Positions 49,274 through 59,230 of a DNA stretch of 64,000 nt are shown in pieces; position 1 is the stretch's first letter; every line of letters begins with the position of its first letter. Under the pieces are notes generated by a model. The model was given only the letters and a program-made list of their open reading frames with translations, was not told where the DNA came from and ran no database searches. Origin of the DNA: Prochlorococcus sp. AG-347-I04 (lineage in GTDB: Bacteria > Cyanobacteriota > Cyanobacteriia > PCC-6307 > Cyanobiaceae). Where the stretch lies: the NCBI GenBank assembly GCA_003281625.1, contig QCBL01000006.1:1-64000 (forward strand), given 5' to 3'. The position numbers and the translations under genes were made by a program.

Positions 49274-49621
49274 TTGTCAAAATCTTTTTATAAAAATAGT
49301 ATTTTCATCAAAAAATATTTTGGGTCTTTATTTCTAAAAAGACAACAGAAACAGGATCATTTTGTATCATTGATTTTTTTAATTATAAAAATTAGCTTTT
49401 CCCTTTTAGCAATAATAAGCCTGATTAAGCTTGGCTATAGCTCTAAAGTAAGGTTGACCAGATTAAGGGAAATTGAAGAATCATTTTTATACGAAAAATA
49501 TAGATTTAATCTTTTAACAGATAAGTTTGATGATTTATTCTCTTCTGAAGGTGAGCAAAGATTTATGAAGGATCAGGATCAAATAATTTCTAGGGACATT
49601 ATCAGAGTAATATGGCGTTGA
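49274..49621 (+). CDS. Bitopic hypothetical protein, possibly FtsB/DivIC-like
   Basis: A 115-residue protein with TTG start (MSKSFYKNS), a basic N-terminus, one membrane segment (about residues 31-50) and a helical C-terminal half of heptad type (TRLREIEESFLYEKYRFNLL) ending FMKDQDQIISRDIIRVIW. Topology resembles the septum proteins FtsB/DivIC, and similar cyanobacterial proteins have the same late D-Q/W ending, but there is no specific motif. It follows psaM by 85 bases and is before por. Confidence 0.5.
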   Translation: MSKSFYKNSIFIKKYFGSLFLKRQQKQDHFVSLIFLIIKISFSLLAIISLIKLGYSSKVRLTRLREIEESFLYEKYRFNLLTDKFDDLFSSEGEQRFMKDQDQIISRDIIRVIWR

Positions 49622-49675
49622 TAAGGATGATCTTGAATCATCCTACTTTTCATTTTTCAATTAACTTTTTTGCTA

Positions 49676-51564
<1,889 letters not shown>

Positions 51565-51753
51565 TTAAAGCTTAAAACACATTATTATTTATATTCTTGC
51601 AGCGCAAATACACATGAAATACGTTTCTAAACAAATATGTATTTAATTGTATTAAAAGTGTGAAATATGTTCTTATAACTAAATTTTTAGGATTAAATCT
51701 ATTAGATTATGGGTGAAAATACTCATGACTAAATTATATTTTATTAGTAAAAA

Positions 51754-53325
51754 TTAACTGAAATATGCTTTAGCGTCGTAAAGAGTTTCATCGCTTATCT
51801 CTGGAATTCCTCTCAAGATTGCGTATTTTTCAGTATTTGTTTTAACTTTACCTCTTACAAAAAATGGAACTTTTGTTAATTCAGCTCTACCAGATTCAGT
51901 CCAGATAATTCGCTCTTTACTATTTTTTTCTTTTTTCTCGTCAGAATTTAAAATGTTATTTTTGTTTGTCGCTGTATGTCCTAAATGGCTTTGATGACCA
52001 TCAACAAACTCAAAGTCATGTTTGAACATATCAATAAGATGCTCTTCTAAACCCATCATTAGGGGATGTACCCAGTCATCAAAAATCACATTTGCTCCTT
52101 CCCATCCCATTTGAGGGCTATATCTTGCAGGAACATCTTGAACATGCATTGGAGTACTAATTACTGAGCATGGAATGCCGAGTCTTTTTGCACTATGCCT
52201 TTCCATTTGGGTCCCTAAAACTAGTTCAGGGGAAGCCTTTTTCATGGCATCTTCGACTTCTAGATAATTGTTAGTTATCAGAGCTTCTACATTAAGATCT
52301 TTTGCAGTAGCTCTTACTTGCCTGGCCATCTCCCTGCTGTACGTTCCAAGACCCACTACTTCAAAACCCAATTCTTCCTTAGCAATTTTGGCTGCTGCAA
52401 TTGCATGTGTTCCATCACCAAAAATAAAAACTCTTTTACCAGTTAGATAATTAGAGTCAACTGATTTTGAGTACCAAGGAAGTTTTGATTTATTTTCTAA
52501 TTCTTCTTTATTCGTTAAAGGAAGATCTAATTTCTCATGAACTTCATTTATAAATTCAATTGTATTTTTTATTCCAATAGGAATAGTATTCGTATATTCC
52601 ATCCCAAAGTTCCGTTTGAGCCATTCACATGAAGCTTCAGCAATTTCTTGATAAAGACAGATATTTATTTCAGCATCAATTAGTCTTTCAATATCATCAG
52701 GACTAGCACCTAATGGAGCAACTACGTTTGTATCTATACCTTGTTCCGAAAGTATTCGTTGGATTTCGATTACATCATCTCTGCATCTAAATCCTAGTAA
52801 TGAAGGGCCAAGTATATTAACTTTTGGTCTCCTACCTAATTCCCTCCACCTAAGGGGATTTATTTTGTCTGAAGAACTTACTTTCTCTTTTAAAAGGGTT
52901 CTTGTTAGTTGATAAAAGGTTTCTGAGGCCCCCCAATTTTCTTTCTTACTGTAAGCAGGTAATTCAAGATTTACAATCGGCATATCAAACCCCATCCCTT
53001 TTGCAAGAGCTCCAGGTTGGTCTTGGATAAGTTCTGCTGTACAACTTTCTCCGACTAAAAGAGTTTTGGGTTTGAATCGTTCAACCGCTTCCTTAATATT
53101 TTTCTTCACTAATTCTGCTGTATCACCTCCAAGATCTCTAGCCTGAAAAGTTGTATAAGTTACTGGAGGCCTTTGCCCCCTCCTCTCGATCATGGTAAAG
53201 AGAAGATCTGCATATGTATCTCCTTGAGGGGCATGAAGCACATAATGAATGTCTTTCATTGATGAGGCAATTCTCATAGCACCAACATGTGGTGGTCCTT
53301 CATATGTCCAAAGAGTTAATTCCAT
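51754..53325 (-). CDS. chlB: Light-independent protochlorophyllide reductase subunit ChlB
   Basis: A 523-residue catalytic subunit with ChlN. N-terminal [16 protein letters not shown] with the active Asp region, [14 protein letters not shown] (cluster ligand Cys), [12 protein letters not shown] and a long C-terminal part ending in the conserved YDAKAYFS. A lysine-rich loop around 455-475 separates the body from the C-terminal domain. It begins seven bases after chlN and is followed by chlL across a 189-base gap. Confidence 0.97.
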   Translation of the reverse strand: MELTLWTYEGPPHVGAMRIASSMKDIHYVLHAPQGDTYADLLFTMIERRGQRPPVTYTTFQARDLGGDTAELVKKNIKEAVERFKPKTLLVGESCTAELIQDQPGALAKGMGFDMPIVNLELPAYSKKENWGASETFYQLTRTLLKEKVSSSDKINPLRWRELGRRPKVNILGPSLLGFRCRDDVIEIQRILSEQGIDTNVVAPLGASPDDIERLIDAEINICLYQEIAEASCEWLKRNFGMEYTNTIPIGIKNTIEFINEVHEKLDLPLTNKEELENKSKLPWYSKSVDSNYLTGKRVFIFGDGTHAIAAAKIAKEELGFEVVGLGTYSREMARQVRATAKDLNVEALITNNYLEVEDAMKKASPELVLGTQMERHSAKRLGIPCSVISTPMHVQDVPARYSPQMGWEGANVIFDDWVHPLMMGLEEHLIDMFKHDFEFVDGHQSHLGHTATNKNNILNSDEKKEKNSKERIIWTESGRAELTKVPFFVRGKVKTNTEKYAILRGIPEISDETLYDAKAYFS

Positions 53326-53331
53326 ATTCTT

Positions 53332-54597
<1,266 letters not shown>

Positions 54598-54745
54598 TCA
54601 AGAGCTTATATTTAAAGCTTGCATAAACTTTTAAATTTAAGAAAGTAATTAATAAGTTCTCTTACAAAACGTACACATTTAAAAAACTTATATGAATGTT
54701 TAAATACTTAAATGGGAATTATAAAAAAAACTTTTGGGGCGTATT

Positions 54746-55114
54746 TTAATTTCTGTAGAAGGAATTTCCTTGACTTGTTTTTGAAATCTTCCATACATTT
54801 CTAGCTATTTTGGTAGCTAATAATCCTGCTCTTTCTAACTTAGATTTCCCGGGTTTTGCTCCTATTAAAGCTGTCACTTCTGAAGTAGTTAAAGGTGCTC
54901 CTGTATTTATAGCTAATTGCGTTAACTCCAATCTATCTCTAAGGTTTTTGAGATTTACTTTTTCAATTTTATCTTCTTCTAACCAACTAAAAGATGGGTC
55001 TTTCTGAGATAGTTTTTGCATCAAACTTAGGCTAACTAATCCAAGAGTTTGATCAGGAGTTAATTCTTTTTCAGTGCCAGAAACATTTGGTTCTTTTTTT
55101 TGAGAAGTTCCCAT
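54746..55114 (-). CDS. Hypothetical protein between chlN and csoS1D
   Basis: A 122-residue soluble, helical protein beginning MGTSQKKEPN. It has a leucine-rich central region (NLRDRLELTQLAINTG), then the compact segment TTSEVTALIGAKPGKSKLERAGL, which might be helix-turn-helix-like. I recognise no family. It is likely real because it fills the gap with an ATG start and compact codon use. Divergent from csoS1D, 96 bases apart, so the shared promoter region invites a regulatory hypothesis, unproven. Confidence 0.55.
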   Translation of the reverse strand: MGTSQKKEPNVSGTEKELTPDQTLGLVSLSLMQKLSQKDPSFSWLEEDKIEKVNLKNLRDRLELTQLAINTGAPLTTSEVTALIGAKPGKSKLERAGLLATKIARNVWKISKTSQGNSFYRN

Positions 55115-55210
55115 AAAAATGTATATCTTTTACTTGAAGTTATCGTTTTGTGGGAAGCATGCAAGTAAATTTAATAGAAAAATGAACCCTTATCAGTTAT
55201 AGTCGCGTGA

Positions 55211-55981
55211 ATGGAACCAACTTCTAGTTTAAACAGAGGGAACCGAAAAAAAGGGAGTTCTCTTGTCACAGGATCTGAGGTACAATCTCAGGCCAGTGGT
55301 GCTAGCTGTTTTATTACAACTGATTCAGAAAAGTCTTTGGTATCCAGACAAGCAAGTCAAGTTGAGCAAATTGAATTAAGAACATATGTTTTTTTAGATT
55401 CTCTTCAACCTCAATTAGCTGCATATATGGGTACGGTTAGTAGAGGTTTTTTACCTATTCCTGGTGATTCATGTCTTTGGATGGAAGTTTCGCCTGGGAT
55501 GGCCGTTCACAGAGTCACTGATATTGCCTTAAAAGCAAGTAATGTAAGACTTGGTCAGATGATTGTAGAAAGAGCATTTGGTTCACTTGCTCTTTACCAT
55601 AAAGATCAAAGCACTGTTTTACATTCTGGAGATGTTGTTCTAGATGCTATTGGAAGTGAAGTTAGAAAAAGAACAAAACCTTCAACAAGTTGGACTGAAG
55701 TCATTCGCGCGATTACTCCAGATCATGCTGTTTTAATAAATAGACAAAACAGAAGTGGATCAATGATTCAATCTGGAATGAGCATGTTTATATTAGAAAC
55801 TGAACCAGCTGGTTATGTTTTAAAAGCAGCTAATGAAGCTGAAAAGGCATCTAATATAACTGTTGTTGATGTGAAGGCAGTTGGGGCTTTTGGCAGATTA
55901 ACTCTCGCTGGGAAAGAAGGGGATGTAGAAGAGGCTGCAGCTGCTGCTATAAGAGCAATTGAAGAAATTTCAAATTATTGA
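55211..55981 (+). CDS. csoS1D: Carboxysome shell protein CsoS1D (tandem BMC domain)
   Basis: A 256-residue shell protein made of two BMC domains after a 50-residue Ser-rich N-terminal extension. The first domain (about 55-150) has [19 protein letters not shown]; the second (about 155-256) has the typical [34 protein letters not shown]. Trimers form pseudohexamers with a gated central pore that may regulate metabolite passage. It is about 940 bases upstream of csoS1, separated by the oppositely oriented rdgB, and is a known companion of alpha-carboxysomes. Confidence 0.93.
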   Translation: MEPTSSLNRGNRKKGSSLVTGSEVQSQASGASCFITTDSEKSLVSRQASQVEQIELRTYVFLDSLQPQLAAYMGTVSRGFLPIPGDSCLWMEVSPGMAVHRVTDIALKASNVRLGQMIVERAFGSLALYHKDQSTVLHSGDVVLDAIGSEVRKRTKPSTSWTEVIRAITPDHAVLINRQNRSGSMIQSGMSMFILETEPAGYVLKAANEAEKASNITVVDVKAVGAFGRLTLAGKEGDVEEAAAAAIRAIEEISNY

Positions 55982-56004
55982 GACTTTTTTAATTTAAATT
56001 TTTT

Positions 56005-56589
56005 TTAACTTAAACCTATCTCTTTTTTTAAAAAAGGTGACATAATTTTTGCAGCTTTACCTCTACTACCTAATTTATTTAATTGTGATTGTGAGAGCTC
56101 ACCGTAAACACAGTTAGACTCTTTTACCCAAAAAATAGATTCGAATTCCCCGTTTGGATATTTGGGGTTCTTAAGAATTTCTCCCCAGCATATTCCTGTT
56201 GTATCTTTAACTAAGTTTCCTGAGGGATCGCACAAAACCATACAACTTATAAATCTTGCACTCCTATAAGGACTATCAGAAAGTTCATTAATTAATTTTT
56301 TAATTTTCTCATCATTAGTTTTGGCATATCGAGCAGAATAAATTCCTGGCCGACCATCTAAAACATCTACTTCAAGACCCGAGTCATCAGCTAATGCCCA
56401 AGTTTTAGTCTCTAAAGCAGCTGCTTTTGCTTTTAGAAGTGCATTCTCAAAATATGTGTTTCCAGTCTCTTCGACATTTAAATATTCTGGTTGCTTCTGA
56501 ACCTTTAAAGACAAAACATCCAGCATCTCTGAAATTTCAGAAACTTTTCTTTGATTGCCACTAGCAATAGTTAGAACTGGAAGGTTCAA
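56005..56589 (-). CDS. rdgB: dITP/XTP (non-canonical purine NTP) pyrophosphatase
   Basis: A 194-residue Ham1/RdgB enzyme that removes dITP, ITP and XTP. It contains TIASGNQRKVSEISEML, GNTYFENALLKAKAAA, LADDSGLEVDVLDGRPGIYSARYA, and the C-terminal LNKLGSRGKAAK. It is a DNA-protection gene placed oddly between csoS1D and the carboxysome operon on the opposite strand. Its upstream gap of 327 bases also serves csoS1. Confidence 0.95.
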   Translation of the reverse strand: MNLPVLTIASGNQRKVSEISEMLDVLSLKVQKQPEYLNVEETGNTYFENALLKAKAAALETKTWALADDSGLEVDVLDGRPGIYSARYAKTNDEKIKKLINELSDSPYRSARFISCMVLCDPSGNLVKDTTGICWGEILKNPKYPNGEFESIFWVKESNCVYGELSQSQLNKLGSRGKAAKIMSPFLKKEIGLS

Positions 56590-56634
56590 AATAACAAATA
56601 AATTTATTGTGAATATTATCTTACTTTAAAGCTT

Positions 56635-56693
56635 GATACGGAGACAGGAAAGGTTGAACATTCCACACCTGTGTAGACAGGGCCTGTCTCGTA
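56635..56693. other. Hairpin-forming block upstream of rdgB
   Basis: GAGACAGG (56641-56648) pairs with CCTGTCTC (56683-56690); with a one-base bulge the pairing extends over the flanking TAC/GTA. Inside lies a second perfect inverted repeat, AGACAGG-G-CCTGTCT (56675-56689). There is no U-tract, so it is not a classical terminator. It could be a structured leader or small RNA. Confidence 0.55.
56653..56667 (-). repeat. Shared intergenic element, copy B (rdgB leader)
   Basis: On the minus strand it reads TGTGGAATGTTCAAC, identical over 15 bases to the priA-leader copy (9882-9896), and stands 63 bases before the rdgB ATG in the same orientation relative to the gene. Confidence 0.75.
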
Positions 56694-56790
56694 CGGAAAT
56701 AACATAATGTAAATTTTTTCTTAACACAACAGTATGTTTTGATGCACTAACTAATTTCTATAAGTATTGACATATCAATAGTACCAAGGG

Positions 56791-56809
56791 TGATAAGTTT
56801 AACTTATCA
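56791..56809. promoter_or_regulatory. 19-base perfect dyad, candidate operator of the carboxysome operon
   Basis: TGATAAGTT-T-AACTTATCA, nine-base perfect arms around one base, 107 bases before csoS1. It contains ATAAG-N5-CTTAT, which fits the T-N11-A geometry of LysR-type regulators and resembles RbcR-like sites. ACTTAT recurs in the palindrome ACTTATAAGT at 56853-56862, overlapping possible promoter words, as expected of an activation half-site. Confidence 0.6.
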
Positions 56810-56852
56810 ATGATAGAAAAAACATTAATGGAGATTTTGTCCAAAACGCTTG

Positions 56853-56862
56853 ACTTATAAGT
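56853..56862. promoter_or_regulatory. Ten-base palindrome with promoter-like words before csoS1
   Basis: ACTTATAAGT overlaps a TTGACT (56850-56855) and TATAAG (56856-56861). Either word could be part of the csoS1 promoter; the transcription start cannot be fixed from sequence. Confidence 0.4.
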
Positions 56863-56884
56863 ACTTAATGAAGCATTCTTCGAA

Positions 56885-56898
56885 TTGAACATTCCACA
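56885..56898 (-). repeat. Shared intergenic element, copy C (csoS1 leader)
   Basis: TTGAACATTCCACA on the plus strand, 18 bases before the csoS1 ATG, is the reverse complement of 14 bases of copies A and B. Here it is antisense to the downstream gene, and it could lie in the csoS1 5' leader. Confidence 0.75.
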
Positions 56899-56916
56899 TT
56901 TAGTATTTAGTAGACA

Positions 56917-57228
56917 ATGGCTACAGAAACAATGGGTATCGCTCTCGGCATGATCGAGACACGCGGACTTGTACCTGCAATCGAAGCAGCAGACGCAATG
57001 ACAAAGGCAGCAGAAGTTCGCCTTATTGGTCGTGAATTCGTTGGTGGCGGTTATGTCACAGTATTAGTTAGAGGCGAAACAGGCGCAGTTAACGCAGCTG
57101 TAAGAGCTGGTGCTGATGCTTGTGAAAGAGTTGGTGACGGTTTAGTTGCAGCTCACATTATTGCTCGTCCTCATAGAGAAGTTGAACCTGCTCTAGGTAA
57201 CGGTGAATTTCTTGGTCAAAAGGACTAA
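56917..57228 (+). CDS. csoS1: Carboxysome shell protein CsoS1 (BMC-H)
   Basis: A 103-residue single-BMC-domain protein forming the hexameric facets of the alpha-carboxysome: MGIALGMIETRGLVPAIEAADAMTKAAEV, the KAAEVRL/IGREFVGGGYVTVLVRG core and pore loop, and the HIIARPHREVE tail. This is the major shell protein. Codons are richer in C and G-containing choices than neighbours, as in highly expressed genes. Followed by rbcL after 69 bases with a small hairpin between. Confidence 0.98.
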   Translation: MATETMGIALGMIETRGLVPAIEAADAMTKAAEVRLIGREFVGGGYVTVLVRGETGAVNAAVRAGADACERVGDGLVAAHIIARPHREVEPALGNGEFLGQKD

Positions 57229-57237
57229 TTAAGTAAA

Positions 57238-57257
57238 GCAAGATTTATAAATTTTGC
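57238..57257 (+). terminator. Weak hairpin between csoS1 and rbcL
   Basis: GCAAGATT-TATA-AATTTTGC can form an eight-base stem (one G-U pair), followed by an A/T run. It is too weak for a strong terminator, but may act as an attenuator, RNA-processing or 3'-end-stabilising structure separating csoS1 from rbcL levels. Confidence 0.4.
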
Positions 57258-57297
57258 AAAATAATTATTTTCCCTACACAGACCTAAATTTATCCTT

Positions 57298-58713
57298 ATG
57301 AGTAAGAAGTATGACGCAGGGGTAAAGGAGTACAGAGATACCTACTGGACTCCAGAATATGTCCCCCTAGACACCGATTTACTAGCCTGTTTCAAATGTA
57401 CAGGTCAGGAAGGTGTTCCAAGAGAAGAAGTTGCAGCAGCTGTTGCCGCTGAATCTTCAACAGGTACTTGGTCAACAGTTTGGTCCGAGTTACTTACAGA
57501 CTTAGAATTTTATAAAGGACGTTGTTATCGAATCGAAGACGTTCCTGGAGATCCTGAAGCTTTCTATGCTTTTATTGCATATCCTTTAGATCTTTTTGAA
57601 GAAGGCTCAATTACAAACGTATTAACATCTCTTGTAGGAAACGTTTTTGGATTTAAAGCTCTTAGACATCTACGTCTAGAAGATATTAGATTCCCAATTG
57701 CTTTCATTAAAACCTGCGGTGGTCCACCAAACGGAATCGTAGTTGAAAGAGATCGACTTAACAAATACGGAAGACCTCTACTTGGTTGTACCATCAAACC
57801 TAAATTAGGATTATCTGGTAAAAACTATGGTCGAGTTGTATATGAATGTCTTAGAGGAGGTCTTGATTTAACGAAGGATGATGAGAATATTAATTCTCAA
57901 CCATTCCAACGTTGGAGAGAAAGATTTGAGTTTGTTGCAGAAGCAGTTAAGCTTGCTCAGCGAGAAACTGGAGAAGTTAAAGGTCACTATCTAAATTGTA
58001 CTGCTAACACTCCTGAAGAACTCTATGAAAGAGCTGAATTTGCAAAAGAGCTAGATATGCCAATCATCATGCATGATTATATAACTGGTGGTTTTACTGC
58101 AAATACTGGATTAGCTAATTGGTGTCGTAAAAATGGCATGCTTCTGCATATTCACAGAGCTATGCATGCTGTTATTGATAGACATCCAAAGCATGGAATT
58201 CATTTCAGAGTTCTTGCAAAATGTTTGAGACTATCTGGAGGTGACCAATTACATACTGGAACCGTTGTTGGAAAACTAGAAGGTGATCGTCAAACAACTC
58301 TTGGTTATATTGACAACTTAAGAGAGTCATTTGTTCCTGAAGATAGATCAAGAGGTAACTTCTTTGATCAAGATTGGGGTTCAATGCCTGGAGTATTTGC
58401 AGTCGCATCAGGTGGTATCCATGTTTGGCATATGCCTGCACTTCTAGCGATCTTTGGGGACGATTCCTGCCTTCAGTTCGGTGGAGGAACACATGGTCAT
58501 CCATGGGGTTCTGCTGCTGGAGCTGCAGCTAACAGAGTTGCTTTAGAAGCTTGTGTAAAAGCCCGCAATGCTGGTCGCGAAATCGAAAAAGAGAGTAGAG
58601 ACATTCTTATGGAAGCTGCTAAGCATAGTCCTGAATTAGCTATTGCTCTAGAAACTTGGAAGGAAATTAAGTTCGAGTTCGACACTGTCGACAAGCTTGA
58701 TGTTCAGGGTTAA
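57298..58713 (+). CDS. rbcL: RuBisCO large subunit, form IA
   Basis: A 471-residue large subunit. Active-site blocks: [25 protein letters not shown] (140-163, split), [15 protein letters not shown] with catalytic lysines 167 and 169, and [12 protein letters not shown] with carbamylated Lys193, Asp195 and Glu196. The N-terminus [15 protein letters not shown] and placement in a cso operon are of the proteobacterial-type form IA, characteristic of alpha-cyanobacteria. It fixes CO2 inside carboxysomes. 89 bases separate it from rbcS. Confidence 0.99.
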   Translation: MSKKYDAGVKEYRDTYWTPEYVPLDTDLLACFKCTGQEGVPREEVAAAVAAESSTGTWSTVWSELLTDLEFYKGRCYRIEDVPGDPEAFYAFIAYPLDLFEEGSITNVLTSLVGNVFGFKALRHLRLEDIRFPIAFIKTCGGPPNGIVVERDRLNKYGRPLLGCTIKPKLGLSGKNYGRVVYECLRGGLDLTKDDENINSQPFQRWRERFEFVAEAVKLAQRETGEVKGHYLNCTANTPEELYERAEFAKELDMPIIMHDYITGGFTANTGLANWCRKNGMLLHIHRAMHAVIDRHPKHGIHFRVLAKCLRLSGGDQLHTGTVVGKLEGDRQTTLGYIDNLRESFVPEDRSRGNFFDQDWGSMPGVFAVASGGIHVWHMPALLAIFGDDSCLQFGGGTHGHPWGSAAGAAANRVALEACVKARNAGREIEKESRDILMEAAKHSPELAIALETWKEIKFEFDTVDKLDVQG

Positions 58714-58802
58714 CTCAAGTTTCGAAATTGAGAAGATTTATTCTCCTCAAACTTATTAAAATCTCGTTTTTACGAGTAATTACATTCACATTTTGATTAA
58801 TT

Positions 58803-59144
58803 ATGCCTTTCCAGAGCACAGTAAGCGACTATCAAACAGTTGCAACCCTGGAAACATTCGGTTTCTTACCACCGATGACCCAGGAAGAAATATATGACCA
58901 AATTGCCTACATAATTGCTCAAGGTTGGAGTCCAGTTATTGAGCATGTTCATCCAAGTGGATGTATGCAAACTTATTGGTCTTATTGGAAACTCCCATTC
59001 TTTGGGGAAAAAGATCTTAACTTGATCGTGAGCGAATTAGAGGCATGCCATAGAGCATACCCTGATCATCATGTAAGAATCATTGGATACGATGCTTACA
59101 CTCAAAGTCAAGGAACAGCTTTTGTAGTTTTCCAAGGACGTTAA
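58803..59144 (+). CDS. rbcS: RuBisCO small subunit
   Basis: A 113-residue small subunit completing the L8S8 holoenzyme: VATLETFGFLPPMTQEEIYDQ, GWSPVIEHVHPSGCMQTYWSYWKLP and the late HVRIIGYDAYTQSQGTAFVVF. Normal length for form IA. A strong hairpin follows before csoS2. The 89-base gap after rbcL shows no second promoter I could recognise. Confidence 0.98.
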   Translation: MPFQSTVSDYQTVATLETFGFLPPMTQEEIYDQIAYIIAQGWSPVIEHVHPSGCMQTYWSYWKLPFFGEKDLNLIVSELEACHRAYPDHHVRIIGYDAYTQSQGTAFVVFQGR

Positions 59145-59165
59145 AGCTACTTTTCGTAGTAAATA

Positions 59166-59201
59166 ACTTTCTCCTTAAGAACTTAATTTTTTGGAGAAAG
59201 T
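59166..59201 (+). terminator. Hairpin after rbcS, likely attenuator or 3' stabiliser
   Basis: ACTTTCTCC (59166-59174) pairs perfectly with GGAGAAAGT (59193-59201); the 18-base loop contains a smaller TTAAG/CTTAA pairing, and CTTTTAAAA follows. It lies between rbcS and csoS2, where partial termination or mRNA protection would make RuBisCO mRNA more abundant than shell-scaffold mRNA. Confidence 0.6.
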
Positions 59202-59230
59202 CTTTTAAAAAAGTTTCACAATTGAAGGTT

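Larger units (their letters stand above)
56590..56916. other. 327-base non-coding gap between rdgB and csoS1
   Basis: No protein gene. The rdgB-proximal part holds a GC-richer hairpin (56635-56693) and copy B of the 15-base element (56653-56667). The csoS1-proximal part holds a 19-base perfect dyad (56791-56809), a ten-base palindrome (56853-56862), -35/-10-like words (TTGACA 56767, TTGACT 56850, TATAAG 56856) and copy C of the element (56885-56898) immediately before csoS1. This is the control region of the carboxysome operon. Confidence 0.75.

Noticed and set aside
56635..56700. tRNA-like folding in the hairpin block upstream of rdgB
   Set aside because: GGTTGAACATTCC loosely resembles a T-arm, but no acceptor stem, D-arm, anticodon arm or correct spacing can be drawn.
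57564..58694. Long antisense reading frames inside rbcL
   Set aside because: They follow from codon bias of the real gene and have no family resemblance or ribosome-binding site.
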